This document shows, piece by piece, positions 21,325-32,100 of a stretch of DNA of 64,000 bases; position 1 is the first letter of the stretch; each line of letters begins with the position of its first letter. The notes under the pieces were generated by a model, which was not told where the DNA came from, ran no database searches, and worked only from the letters and a program-made list of their open reading frames with translations. Origin of the DNA: Muscardinus avellanarius (Eukaryota; Chordata; Mammalia; Rodentia; Gliridae); contig OY726567.1 in the NCBI GenBank assembly GCA_963383645.1, positions 72,500,947 through 72,564,946 of the forward strand, given 5' to 3'. A program made the position numbers and the translations under genes.

Positions 21325-21600
21325 TTGGAGTCGTCTTTATTAAGATATAATTTCTATGCAGTGAAGTGCACCCATGCCTTGGTGTGGTTTCTTCCTAGTC
21401 CTGTCCCCCTACCGCCCTGCCTCCCGTACGTACTAGTAAAGCTATTAGTGGCACCTCCTATGTAGATGTGATGTTGTTTGGTCTGTTTCCTTCCTCAAGC
21501 CAATTCCTCCCTCCCCTTCCGTCCCTCAGTCCCTGACACTATCCTACTGATCCCACTCCTTGTTATCAGGAAACCCCTTTTCTACCCCAGCCGTGCCGAG
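21325..21600 (-). mobile_element. L1 3' end, antisense, weak
   Basis: TTTATTAAGATATAATTTCT followed by AGTGAAGTGCACCC is the reverse of the L1 3' end. The rest is too diverged to place with certainty. Confidence 0.45.
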
Positions 21601-21647
21601 ACCCCTGGGGAATCCACTGAAGGCCTTCTGCGCATCTGTTCTGTTTT

Positions 21648-21698
<51 letters not shown>

Positions 21699-21760
21699 GG
21701 GGATGGAACCTGGGGCATTCTACTTCTGAACTACACCCCCAGTCCTATTTTTTATTAATA
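21648..21760 (-). mobile_element. (TG)n and ID half of SINE
   Basis: (TG)n at 21649-21694 runs into TTACTGGGGATGGAACCTGG. The element stops at the linker (CAGTCCTATTTTTTATT). Confidence 0.82.
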
Positions 21761-21771
21761 TAAAAACACTT

Positions 21772-21980
21772 TGCTTGGCATGGTGGTGCACACTTGTAAT
21801 CCCAGTACTTTTAGGAGACTGAGACAGGAGGATCACAGGTTTGAAGCCAAGCTCAGCAACTTAGTGAGACTCTGTTTCAAAATTAAAAAAAAAAGGCTGA
21901 AGATATATCCCAGAAGTAGAACACCCCAAGGTTTAATCCCCAGTACAACAATAGATAAATGAATAAATAAATAACTACAT
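21772..21980 (+). mobile_element. B1-dID SINE, type A
   Basis: GCTTGGCATGGTGGTGCACA to TTAATCCCCAGTACAACA with a (AAAT)n-like tail. It lies back to back with the preceding ID half. Confidence 0.87.
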
Positions 21981-22480
21981 ACAAAATCTATTCATCAATA
22001 GACTATTAAGAGTGAAAAAGCAAGTCATAAATGGAAGATATTTTCAGTGCCTATATCTGATAAAAGACCCATATCTATCACCTATAAAGAACTGTAACAG
22101 TTCGCTAAGAATAATAGCCCAGTAGAAAAGTGGGCAAAACCCTTGAATGGGCACTTCCCAAGGGTGGGTCTCCAAAATGGCCAAGAAAAACAAGAAAAGG
22201 TGATCAATGTAATCAGCCCAAAGCGAAATACAAATTAAAAGCTCGGAATCGTTTGTTGTGACTACACACGCACCAGAATGTCTAAAATGCAGAGACAGAC
22301 AATACCATGTGTGAGTCAACAAACAGCTTTCACCCGTTACTGATAGGGCACAGACCGGAGCCACATCCTCAGAAAACAGTTCACGAGAGCGGAAAGTGAC
22401 CGCGTCCTGGGGTCCAGCCAAGCCTCTCACGGGAGGACAGACCCTGTCCCCAAAGACAGAGGTAAGAATGCGACAAGCAG

Positions 22481-22695
22481 CCGGGCGTGGTGGCGCACGC
22501 TTGTAATCCCCGCGCTTGGGAGGCGGAGACAGGAGGATTGCTCTGGTTTGAAGCCAGACGCGCTGGCATAATAGACCCTGTTTCCAAATAAAAATATAAA
22601 TATAGCTCTGGGAGTGTAGCCCGAGGTAGAAGGGTTTCCAGGAACCCCAGTACCACCAAAAAAAAAAAAAAAAAAAAAGAAAGAAAGAAAAAAAA
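22481..22695 (+). mobile_element. B1-dID SINE, type Y
   Basis: GCCGGGCGTGGTGGCGCACG to CCCCAGTACCACC with a poly-A then AAAG tail, inside the L1. The TCTTAAG-type linker has changed to GCATAATAGACC. Confidence 0.92.
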
Positions 22696-22792
22696 AATGT
22701 GCCCAGCACCATCATTTACAACAGCCCAACACTGGAAACCACTCAAATAATAACGGTAGTATAAATTAAATGTGGGATATTCATAAAATGAT

Positions 22793-23200
22793 TAGTCGTG
22801 TGTGGTGGTGCACGCCTATAATGCCAGTACTAAAGAGGCTGAGACAGGAGGATTGCAGGTTTGAGACCAATGTGTGGTAATTTAGCAAAATCCTGTTTCA
22901 AAATAAAAATAAAATAGCCAGGTGTGGTGGGACATGCTTGTATTCTCAGTACTTGGGAGGCTGAGAAAGGAGGATCGCAGGTTTGCGGCCAGCCTCAGCA
23001 ACTTAGTGAGAGCCTGTTTCAAAATGAAAGGAAAAGAGGGCTGGGAGTATAGTTCAGAGGTGGAACACCCCTGGGTTCAATACCCAGCACCAAGAATATA
23101 AACAAATACATATTTAAAAAAAGAAAAAGGGCTGGGGTTGTAGTTCAGAGGTACAGTACCCTTGGGTTCAACACCCAGGACCCCCTTCCAAAAATAATAT
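22793..23200 (+). mobile_element. nested SINEs: B1 half, full copy, ID half
   Basis: An old B1 half (22793-22915) is followed by a full copy (22917-23110) and then by an ID half (GGGCTGGGGTTGTAGTTCAG, 23129-23195). The outer halves are one element opened at its A-rich linker. Confidence 0.82.
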
Positions 23201-23301
23201 AGGCAACAAAAAAATAAATGACCTACTGCTACAAGCAACAACATGAATAAAGCTAAAGTTGTCAGATAAAATACAGACTTCCAATTAAATTTGTATTTTG
23301 A

Positions 23302-23480
23302 GCCCAGTGTGATGGCACACGCCTGTCACCCAGTACTTGGAAAGCTAAGAGGTGAGGAGCATGGGTTCCAGGCCCTTGTGCAGTAGCTTAGAGAGACCCT
23401 GTTTCAAAATAAGAAATAAAATAGGGCTGGGGTGTAGCTCAGAGATGGAATGCCCCTGGGTTCTATCCCTAGCATCAAAA
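23302..23480 (+). mobile_element. B1-dID SINE, type A
   Basis: GCCCAGTGTGATGGCACACG to CTATCCCTAGCATCAAAAAG. Confidence 0.86.
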
Positions 23481-23589
23481 AGAATCATATTTTGAATGAA
23501 TACTCTTTTAATGCAAGAATGTCCAGTGCAGTATTTGGGACATACTTACACTAAAAAGTTTCATCATATTAAAAGTTACTATCCTATTG

Positions 23590-23835
23590 CGATGCTATTT
23601 TTTAATTTTTTTTAAATTCCTTTTATTTTTTGGTACTGGAAGTAGAACCCAGAGGCTTTCTACCTCCGGGCTATATTCCCAGACCTGTTTTATATTTTAT
23701 TTGGAAACAGGGTCTCACTGAGTTGCTGAGAGCTTCACTAATTAGCTGAGGCTGGCTTTGAACCTGTGTGATCCTCCTGTCTCAGCCTCCCAAGGGCGGG
23801 GATTACAAGTTTGCGCTACCACGCCCGACACAATG
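23590..23835 (-). mobile_element. B1-dID SINE, type M
   Basis: GGCTTTCTACCTCCGGGCTA and TATTCCCAGACCTG mark type M. GATGCTATTTTT on the left and AATGTTATTTTT on the right are the likely target duplication. Confidence 0.9.
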
Positions 23836-24103
23836 TTATTTTTATTTTATTTTATTTTATTTTATTTTATTTTATTTTATTTATTTATTTGCAGAACTGG
23901 GGATGGAACTCAGGGGCATTCTACCTCTGAGCTACACCCCCAGCCCTAGTTTTTTATTCTTTATTTTGAAACAGGGTCTCAATGAGTTGCAAAGAGCCTC
24001 ACTAAGTAGCTGATGCTGTCCGTGAACCACAATCCTCCTGTCTCAGTCTCCCAAATGCTGGGATTACAAGCGTGCGCCACCACGCCTGGCTTGAAATGCT
24101 ATT
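23836..24103 (-). mobile_element. B1-dID SINE, type C, with (TTTTA)n tail
   Basis: Ten or so TTTTA units (23838-23890) precede GCAGAACTGGGGATGGAACT. AATGCTATTTATTT follows, a further copy of the neighbouring target. Confidence 0.9.
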
Positions 24104-24169
24104 TATTTATTTTTTGACTCGGGTGTTCACAGGTGACAATTCCCAGCACCAAGAATATAAATAAATAAT

Positions 24170-24599
24170 GACTGTGTTCGAGTCTTGAAACCTAGGGAGC
24201 TGCGCTCTTAGGATCTGTGCCTGTTTCTTGAGTGCACACTGTATGTCAACGCAAAGTTTATTGTAATGACAATAAAACGCTGCCTGGCTCATGTCCTCTG
24301 AAATGAGGGCCTGCCTCTTGCCTCGAGGACCCCATCTGCTCTCCTCGCTGTGGTCCGCGATCTCTGTAACCTGTGTGTCCACCCTGGCTCTCAGCCCCAG
24401 CCCACAATGCCCCGGTGCTGGCCTGTGCCCGCAGGACAGTGGCTGCCTTTCTTGGCGCAGTGGCTGGGGCTCTTGGTGGTCCCCCCGCCATTGACTCTAC
24501 ATCCCTACATCTTTTTTTCTAGCACTAAAATGCAAGCCACAACTCTACAGCTTTGTATACACAGTGTCTCCTACTTCTCTGCCTGGAAAAACCTCGTTT
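24170..24599. other. unique sequence with ID scrap before it
   Basis: A short ID 3' scrap (TTCCCAGCACCAAGAATATA) ends just before. The rest has no repeat and no coding signal I can support. Confidence 0.4.
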
Positions 24600-24838
24600 A
24601 TGTTCCCAGTCTCCTTTCAGCTTCTCTTCGCTCCAGGAGGTCCTTTCAGACTCCTTTGGCCAGACCTGCTTGTCCCTGTCCCTAAGGTCCGCCTGCCTCT
24701 GTGCATCATTAGTAATAACTATCACCTTGCACTCACCATCTCTATACCTGTCTCCTCTCTAGAGGACAAACTTGCTGGGCCGGGGACCTCACTTTCCACC
24801 TTTGAACCTCTAGCACCTGGCAGAGAATACATGCAAAA
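24600..24838 (+). mobile_element. L2 3'-end fragment
   Basis: GGAGGTCCTTTCAGACTCCT, ACTATCACCTTGCACTCACC, CTCTAGAGGACAAACTTGCT and CTAGCACCTGGCAGAGAATA follow L2 3'-end order. Confidence 0.62.
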
Positions 24839-24844
24839 GCTTTG

Positions 24845-25042
24845 TAGCGAGGCACGGTAGCACATGCCTATAATCCCAGTACTTGTGAGGCTGAGACAGG
24901 AGGATCGCAGGTTCAAGGCCAGCTTCAGCGACTTAGCAGACACTGTTTCAAAATAAAAAAAATTAAAAGGTGCTGGGGGTGTTGCTCAGAGGTAGAACAC
25001 CCCTGGGTTCCATCCTAAGCACCAAGAAGAAAAATAAAGTTT
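24845..25042 (+). mobile_element. B1-dID SINE, type A
   Basis: AGCGAGGCACGGTAGCACAT to CCATCCTAAGCACCAAGAAG. Confidence 0.87.
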
Positions 25043-26700
25043 TGTAAAAGGTTCGCTAATTTTAGATTTGGAAGGGACCCTTAGGAACTTGCCCTAAGCC
25101 ATACTCCATGCTAGCCAGTGTCGCCCAGCCATGTGGTGAGTGGCACGGGGCACTTATAGCGTGCCTGACCTGAGCGATGTGTGAGCCGTAAGTGGGATGC
25201 TGGTAGATGATATCTCACTTAACTTCCTGTGGGAAGGATGCTGGCCTCATCCCCCCTCCCCCGTCTCTACGTGTAGGGGAGTTCAGTGGCCTGGCCTCGT
25301 CACGTGGCTGGCAGAGCCTCAATCCAAACATAGGTTACACAAGATCACTGAGATGCCCCCGCGGGATGGGCAAGTCCACGGATGTGACGGCTGCCCGCCG
25401 CACCCCGGGGAAGTATTTTGAGTTTTTGAGTCAGGCAACCAGTCAGGTACCAGAAAGGTACCTCGCAAATCAGTCTCTGTGGGCGCCTCCAAGAATACCC
25501 TCCCAGAAAGGGGTGGCAGCTCCAACCCCAAAACACAGCTCCTTGTAGACTGAGATTTTCAGGTTTTAAACAAAACAAAATTCTGATTCACTGTTTCCAG
25601 TCTTACAGGAAACTCAAGTCCTTTATCCGCTGCTTAAGAAAAAAAAAAAAAAAAAAAAAAGAGAAGGGGGAAAAAAGCAGAAAAAAGAGAAAAAAAAACC
25701 ACCTTTACGCGTTGGAAGAGTTTTGAATGCATCTCATCTCACACAGCACCAAACATTGCTCATGACAGAGGCCGCAGAACGAAGCCCAAAGTAAAAGACA
25801 GAAGGAAATGAAACGCATTACAATAAAACACACATGCTAATAAATAAGAGCCCAGGCAATGAATCCCACTCGGCGCACACCACTGGCAAGAAGAAATGCC
25901 CCAAAGCTTTGCTTAAACCAAATAATAGAAGAACAGATGGCTCCCCTGGGTCCCTGGGAAAAGTTAATACATACAGGAAGCTGCAAACGGAGGTGCTGTT
26001 TGGGCTTTTGCTAGAAAACACAAGACATTAACGGCATTCAAGGTGAAAGAAAGAGGCCTTGTAGATTTAGGGACAGGGATGTTTTCAGCAGGAAACAAAC
26101 ACAGATGCGCCCCGATGCACCCTCGGGATCCCTGGAAGCTGTAGGACACTCGTGGACTCCAGGTATTAACTACAGCCTCACTCAGGAGCCCCGGGGAGAC
26201 CTGCCGCTCCTAACCTCCCAACTGGAGAATCGACTGGTCTCCAACCGGAGATCTGCGACCTTAAGAGAAATGAAATGTTGTTTTACATAAAAATAAAATA
26301 TATTTATTATTCCAGCCATTGTGCAGTGAAGTGTCATCGTGTGGGGACACCAAGTGCAGATCAGGAGTTCTAGGGTTCTATTATATAAGGGTGACCCTGA
26401 AGGAAACCTCCTGCGTGCACCTGCCCGGGGCTGTGAGAGATGCTGGATGCAGAGACGTTCCCACGCCCGGCAGCCATATTCATCTCCCTCGCCGACCTCT
26501 GGGGAGTCGAAATGGCTCCGTCATGCCAGAGCCGACCAACCACGGGGAGATGTTCAAGGGGAAAGCAAGGTGGAGGAGGCCACAGCCCAGGAGAGACCTG
26601 AGAGGTCAATTAATACAAATAAAGCCTCCCCATCTTAGAACGCTTTGTTATTTCCAGTGCCATTTTTCACCCACTTCTTTCGGGCAAGCAATTTCGTGCG
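25043..26700. other. long SINE-free interval, no gene seen
   Basis: About 1.65 kb without a SINE. It holds a 21-base A run plus purine-rich GAAAAAAG tract at 25628-25698, and TATTTATTATTCCAGCC-type AT boxes at about 26298. Short frames have no domain. Absence of SINEs is compatible with regulatory constraint, but this is inference. Confidence 0.35.
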
Positions 26701-26714
26701 GCAGGAGGACAGAG

Positions 26715-26830
26715 ATTATTTATCTCTATCTTGTTCATGAAGAAACAAAATCTGGACACAGTGAGGGAAATGCTCGGCTCAAGGTCACCAGGTCACTGTG
26801 GCTTCTAAAGCAGGAAGAAGTCCCGGCCAT
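26715..26830 (+). mobile_element. MIR fragment
   Basis: TGTTCATGAAGAAACAAAAT, GCTCAAGGTCACCAGGTCAC and CTAAAGCAGGAAGAAGTCC keep MIR order. Confidence 0.55.
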
Positions 26831-26989
26831 GCAGGGATGACCAGTGGAATTGGGAGGGTGGGGGACAGCCACGTTTCAATTTTCAGTTTTATACCCCTGG
26901 CAGACATCGGCAATCAATCACAGAACTCTCTTCCACGGAGCGTGGACCCTCAATTGGGCGCTCTAGCAAGCCATTACTAGTTGATTGGA

Positions 26990-27112
26990 CTTGGCCTGCA
27001 AGATGAATGCATTTACCATCTCAAGTTCCATCTAATCTCGCTTGACAAATGAGGAAACTGAGCTCTGGAGAGGAGAGGGACTTAGCTAAGACTGTCTAGT
27101 GGGGCAGTGGTC
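26990..27112 (+). mobile_element. MIR fragment
   Basis: GACAAATGAGGAAACTGAGCTCTGGAGAGG is the MIR core signature, followed by GACTTAGCTAAGACTG in place of the usual CTTGCCCAAGGTCAC. Confidence 0.7.
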
Positions 27113-27194
27113 CAAAACCCCAATCCATCAACCAACCTTCCTCCCTCTCTGCTTCCCTTCCTCTCTCCCTCCTTTCCTTCTTCCCCTTTCCCCT

Positions 27195-27395
27195 TCCTTG
27201 TGGTACTGGGGATTGAACCCAGGGGTATTCTATCTCCAAGCAACACCTCCTCACCCCCAGATCTTTTTATTTATTTATTTTTATTTTTAAAACAAGGTCT
27301 TGCTAAGTTGCTGAGGCTAGCCTTGAACCTGCAATCCTCCTGTCTTAGCCTACCAGGTACCTAGATTAAAGGCATGTGCCACTGCACCCAGCCTA
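27195..27395 (-). mobile_element. B1-dID SINE, type A
   Basis: TGTGGTACTGGGGATTGAAC, preceded by a pyrimidine-rich CTTCC tail, to GTGCCACTGCACCCAGCCT. Confidence 0.88.
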
Positions 27396-27599
27396 AACCC
27401 CGCTTTCCAGGCCCAGTGGTCTCCCCTGCACACCTTGCTGTTCCCCATCTGCTGCACAAAAAACATCTTCCCTTCCAAGATGCATCCGCCAGGTAGGAGA
27501 ATGACCTTCCCCATGACCTCACCAGAGCAAATTGGTTTCTCTGTGCTGTGCAAGTGGACAAATTACTACCGCTAAGAGGATTCAAAGACGAGTCTAAGG

Positions 27600-28230
27600 A
27601 GCTTCAGCCGGAGCAACTGGCAGGATGGAAGAGAGGATTGAGGGATCAAAAGTCACGTTTGATTTTTGGATGCATTCCATGGCCAGGTAGACACGTCAAG
27701 ACTGTCAGATATTAAAGTCTCAAGTTCAAGAGGGGAGACCGAGTAGGAGATAAAAACCTGGGAGTCGACATACGGACGGTTTTTAAAGAAATGAGGTGGC
27801 TGGGTGCAGTCGTACATGCCTGTAATCCCAGTACTTAGGAGGCTGAGACAGGAGGATCACAGGTTTGAGGCCAGCCGCGGCAACTTAACAAGACCCTGTT
27901 TCAAAATAAAAAGTAAAAAACGCTGAAGTTGTACTTAGGAGGCAGAGCACCCCTGGGTTACATTCCCAATACAACAACAACAACAACAACAAAAAAAAGG
28001 GCAATGAGGTGGGTGAGCACTCAGGGAGAGGCCGGAGCTCCAAGCACTTTGCCCTTAGAGATCTGGGGACATAGACAGCAAAAGGGAGAGAAACCATGAA
28101 AGGGGGCAAAGCCAAAGGAATACGTGTCTTCAGGAGGAGGAGAAGCCACGTGTCAAATGCTGCTGGGAGTCGAGCCCGTGAAGACCAGGAGTGGCCCTTT
28201 CGGCAAGGACCCACGAGGCAGAAGTCCCAC
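27600..28230 (+). mobile_element. ancient interspersed repeat, family not named, split by a SINE
   Basis: The order GATAAAAACCTGGGAGTCGACAT, then CACGTGTCAAATGCTGCTGGGAGTCGAG and AGACCAGGAGTGGCCCTTTCGGCA follows a mammalian repeat I recall (ATAAATTTGGGAGTCATCAG...GTCAAATGCTGCTGAGAGGT) without being certain of its name. Confidence 0.45.
27784..28009 (+). mobile_element. B1-dID SINE with target duplication
   Basis: The body is at 27797-27996 with an (ACA)n tail. AATGAGGTGG is present on both sides (27789 and 28002 regions). Confidence 0.88.
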
Positions 28231-28417
28231 GGAAGTGGGTTCAAGATGGAAGGGGAGGGGAAGAGTTGGGGACAGCCAGCGTAAAAGAAACTTTTAAAGA
28301 GATCTGCTGTAAAGGTGTTATCCCCAGATCCTCCAGCTAGAACGAAAGCCCCGGAGCCTCGGAATGGGACTCTACTTGGAGACAGGGTTCTTTAAAGAGA
28401 GGATTAAGTTCAAAGGA

Positions 28418-28526
28418 AGCTGGGTGCGAAGGCACAAGCCTGTAATTCCAGCATTTGAAGGATGATACAGGAGGATTGCAGGTTGCAGTTTTCCGTGGCC
28501 TTCTGCAACTTAGTGAGACACACACA
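28418..28526 (+). mobile_element. B1 half of SINE, damaged
   Basis: AGCTGGGTGCGAAGGCACAA to CTGCAACTTAGTGAGACACA. There is an internal deletion and no ID half. Confidence 0.78.
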
Positions 28527-28576
28527 CGAGTTCAAATGAGGTTTTTTTTTCGGGGTGAGGCCAATAGGACTGCTCT

Positions 28577-28704
28577 TGTGTGAGTGTGTGTGAGTGTATG
28601 TGTGTGTTAGTTACTGGGGATTAAACTCAGGTGTGTGTGAGTTACTGGGGGTTAAATTTAGGTGTGTGTGTGTCTGTGTGTGTGAGTTACTGGGGATTAA
28701 ACTC

Positions 28705-28792
<88 letters not shown>

Positions 28793-28915
28793 GTTAAGCC
28801 CAGGGGCATTCTATCCCTGAGCTGTGTATCTTGAAACTGGCCTCAAAGCCATGATCCTCCTGTCTCAGCCTCCCAAATACTGGGATTACAGGTGTGCACC
28901 ACTGCACCCAGTGGG
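28577..28915 (-). mobile_element. SINE with amplified 3' end and (TG)n(GA)n tract
   Basis: GTTACTGGGGATTAAACTCAG, or a close variant, occurs three times (about 28609, 28639, 28686), each followed by GTGTGTGTG. Then come (TG)n 28708-28742, (AG)n 28743-28788 and the rest of the ID half and B1 half. Slippage or unequal exchange multiplied the SINE 3' end together with its TG tail. Confidence 0.8.
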
Positions 28916-28929
28916 ACAGTTATTCTTTT

Positions 28930-29345
28930 TGTGACAAAATATACTTTAAGGGGAATAAGTTACACTGAAAGGGGCAAAGATTTTCACTACTTAGAGGAAC
29001 CCAATGACCATGAATGTTTGTTTGCCTCAAACACAGCTGAGAAGCATGTATAGCAAAACTGCTAGAAACACAAGAAGTACCTGGGAACGTGCACAGCTAG
29101 AGATTTAGAAAGGCCCTTGGAAAGGGGACAGGCGGGCAGCTATAGCTACAGATAACATAAAATAAGTCCATTCCAATAGATCCATAGAACTTGGTACACA
29201 GTGAGTGGGGAAGTCAGATTATTTTCCAACACACAGGGATCTTTTATAAAAATTCACCATAGTTTAATTACAAAGGAAATTCCAAGCAAAAATGAAAAGC
29301 AAACATAATATAGGGCGTATTTGCTGGTGAAAACATAAATGTTTT
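28930..29345 (+). mobile_element. L1 ORF2 fragment, degraded
   Basis: Blocks such as CCATTCCAATAGATCCATAG, ATTTTCCAACACACAGGGAT and TTCACCATAGTTTAATTACAAAGG follow L1 ORF2 order on the plus strand. Confidence 0.5.
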
Positions 29346-29575
29346 AACCAGGTGCAGTGGTTCATGCCTGTATGTGATCACGGTACTTGGGAAGTGGAGA
29401 CAGGAGGATCACAGGTTTGAGGATAGCCTGTGGGGACTTAGCACGTCTTTGTTTCAAAGTAAGTAAGTAAATAAGTAAGTAGCTGATAGATAGATAGATA
29501 GACAGATAGATAGATAGGGCTGAGTGTGCAGCTCAGAGGTAGAATGCTCCTGGACTCAATCCCCAGTACCCCGGC
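29346..29575 (+). mobile_element. B1-dID SINE with (GATA)n in the linker
   Basis: AACCAGGTGCAGTGGTTCAT start, linker expanded to (AAGT)n and (GATA)n at 29459-29516, ID half GGGCTGAGTGTGCAGCTCAG. Confidence 0.86.
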
Positions 29576-30057
29576 CTCCCTACACACAGAGGGAGAATGT
29601 GGGAAGAGACTTTTAATGGCACACACTTCCCCCTAAACAGGAAGTTCTGTGTGCCTCCGTCTACCTATCTGCAAACAGGGATGCCCATACCAGCTCCGAG
29701 AAGTACCATGGAGGTAACAAGTTGGTTTTTAAAAGCATCTGGGAACTGAAGTCAGAAGGCCTGGGAAGAAGTGTGAGTCATCATTATTACTCCATCGAAA
29801 ATTTCCCGTGACCCAGCTATGCTCAGGTCCCTTTAAAAAAAAAAATTGGCTGTTTCTCTTCAGGAGACTTTAGTGAATCACATAATCCTTTCCAGAGGCA
29901 GGAATGAAGCACAAGTGTCAATAAAATGCAGTTTTACTTCATACTAACATTTATTCACTACAGCAATAATTTACTAAGCCTGAAATAACACTGGCACTGG
30001 GATTCTGTTTTCCCTCAGATTAATAAAATAATTTAAAATTTAAAAAAACAACGCTCT
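29576..30057. other. unique and old sequence
   Basis: A MIR-like GCCTCCGTCTACCTATCTGC piece at about 29655 is too short to be sure. Otherwise AT-rich DNA with no gene seen. Confidence 0.35.
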
Positions 30058-30251
30058 GCTGGGCATGGTGGTGCACACTTGTAATCCCAACTGTTGGGAG
30101 GCTGAGGCAGGAGGATCGCAGTTTCGCAGCCAGCCTCAGCTGCTTAGTGAGCCCCCCCTCAACTTAGTGAGACCCTGTTTCAAAATAAAGAATTTTAAAA
30201 AATAGGGCTGGTGGTGTAGCTTGGAGGTCAAATGCCCTTGGGTTCCATCCC

Positions 30252-30258
<7 letters not shown>
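30058..30258 (+). mobile_element. B1-dID SINE with (CA)n tail
   Basis: GCTGGGCATGGTGGTGCACA to CCATCCCAGTAACACACA. The tail opens the compound microsatellite that follows. Confidence 0.88.
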
Positions 30259-30333
<75 letters not shown>

Positions 30334-30432
30334 CTCCTCCTCCTCCTCCTCCTTCTTCCTCCTCTTCCTCCTCCTCCTCCTCCTCTTCTTCTTCTTCTTC
30401 TTCTTCTTCTTCTTCTTCTTCTTCTTCTTCTT
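30253..30432. repeat. compound microsatellite (CA)n(CT)n(CCT)n(CTT)n
   Basis: (CA)n 30253-30297, (CT)n 30298-30334, CCT/CTT mixtures to 30383 and (CTT)n to 30432. About 135 bases are an unbroken pyrimidine strand. Confidence 0.95.
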
Positions 30433-30715
30433 TATATTTTATTTTACATTTTATTTGGAAACAGGGTCTCACTAAGTTGCTGAGAGCCTCACTAAGTAGC
30501 TGAGGCTGGCTTCGAACCTGCGCGATCCTCCTGTCTCAGCCTCCCAAGCGCGGGGATTACAAGCGTGCACCACCACGCCCGGCTAATTCCTTTTTATTTT
30601 TAATTTTGAAACAGGATCTTGCTAAGTTGGTGAGGCTGGCATCAAACCTGTGATCCTCTTGTCTCTGCCTCCCGAGCACTGGGATCGTAGGCCCGCACCA
30701 CCACGTCTAGCTTAT
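30433..30715 (-). mobile_element. two minus-strand B1 halves
   Basis: B1 half with an M-like linker at 30433-30585 (GCGCGGGGATTACAAGCGTG), then an older B1 half at 30586-30715. With the plus-strand SINE at 30058 they form an inverted pair around the microsatellite. Confidence 0.84.
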
Positions 30716-31084
30716 ACCTTACTTTTTAAGGTGGTCTTTCTCACTGGTGGGTCATCGGGTTTGCCTTCCATCGGGAGAACCCGCAATTCTAACATCACCC
30801 TCTTACTGGGATGCAGCAGAAGAGGGGACTCACTACATCAGGATGAAACCACATCTGGCATTGAGCAAGTTGGGATCCCGGAAAGCTAGGGATCACGGTC
30901 AAAAAAATTTAAACAAAAGACAAGGATCTAAGAGAAGTGCTAAAATTCTCTCTCATTCAATGCTCAGCAGCCTCCCCCACAAGTTCCCCATAAACATTCT
31001 CTTGTGGAGGCTGGTGTTTTCTTCCAGAAATCTGATGAGCATCTCCATAGGCCTTCCTCTTCCTCATTAAAGACCCCACAGAAT
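30716..31084. other. unique sequence
   Basis: No repeat is recognised with confidence, and no coding signal. Confidence 0.35.
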
Positions 31085-31640
31085 TTCACAGTAGGGATGT
31101 CCTTTGTTCTGAAGAAGAGTATCCAACCTTTCAAGCTCTTTCCTTCAATAAACAACACTACCACGAACATCTGGATGTACAAATCTTTACACCTTTGTAG
31201 GAATATGTCAGTGAGGTAATTTCTTAGAAGCAGAATTCCCATGCCGGAGGGTTTATTCATTTATGATGCTGACAGATACTACCAAATCGATGGTGTGTAA
31301 GAATGCCTGCTTTGCCAGGTGTGGTGGTGCACACCCGCAATCCCAGCACTTAGGAGGCTGAGGCAGGAGGATCACAGCTTTGATGCTAGCCTCAGCAACT
31401 TAGCAAGACCCTCGGCAAATTGATGAGACTCGGTTTCAAAAAAAAAGAAAAGGCTGGGGGTATAGCTCAGAGGTAGAGTGCCCGTGGGCTCAATCCCCAG
31501 TACCATGAAAGAAATAAAACAAAACAAAATAATGACTGTTTCCTTCTCCCTTGCCAATATTAAGGTTCATCAGACTTTCTGAGTGTTGCTAGGCCAACAG
31601 GTGAAAAACAGGTGTCCTGCCATATCACTCCATATTGATT
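31085..31640 (-). mobile_element. L1 3' end, antisense, split by a SINE
   Basis: AAACAACACTACCACGAACAT, TTTCTTAGAAGCAGAATTCC and GATAGATACTACCAAAT-like text lie left of the SINE. CCCTTGCCAATATTAAGGTT and GGCCAACAGGTGAAAAACAG lie right of it. The order is L1 reversed. Confidence 0.7.
31315..31530 (+). mobile_element. B1-dID SINE, type A
   Basis: TGCCAGGTGTGGTGGTGCAC to CAATCCCCAGTACCATGAAA, within the antisense L1. Confidence 0.89.
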
Positions 31641-32100
31641 TAATTACAGCAAGAGCATGGCGACTGGTCTGCTCATATCACTTCTGTTTGTTTGTATAAG
31701 CCATTGGGCTGAGTTCTCTCCTTCTGGGGTTGGGCACTGCTCCTGAGGGCCCAGTCCTGCTCACTCACGAGGCACCTCTGGCCAGATGTGGCCGCTCGCT
31801 CTGTTTGTGGCTTACAGAGTTGAGTCACGTCAACGGGGCCCCGCTGGCTCAAAAGGCCAAAGAAGTTTATTCATTGAACCTTTAAGGAAAAGAGTTGGCC
31901 AATTCTGGTATCTAATCGACTTATGAGTGTTCCTGATGAATTAAGGAAAGAGCTCTTCATCATATAGATTCTGTTTTTCATTGAACTCATCTTTCTGTTC
32001 TACTTCCTACCTTCAAAATAACCAACCAAAGCCCTCTGTGCACTGTGACACAGGCGAGGCATTTGGAGACACTCCACTCTACGTTAATTTAGGGAGAGTT
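31641..32100. other. unique sequence
   Basis: No gene or certain repeat. Confidence 0.35.

Larger units (their letters stand above)
21985..23580 (+). mobile_element. L1 ORF2 end and 3' region, split by four SINE insertions
   Basis: Pieces at 21985-22480 (CAGTAGAAAAGTGGGCAAAA, GAATGTCTAAAATGCAGAGA), 22697-22792 (CATCATTTACAACAGCCCAA), 23200-23300 (ACAACATGAATAAAGC, then CAGATAAAATACAGACTTCC) and 23480-23580 (GTATTTGGGACATACTTACA) follow L1 order into a 3' UTR type known from old L1M copies. Confidence 0.75.

Noticed and set aside
22044..22715. 223-codon minus-strand open frame
   Set aside because: It is a read-through of an antisense type Y SINE and L1. The start is the poly-T tail (Phe-rich) and the middle is the SINE peptide seen elsewhere.
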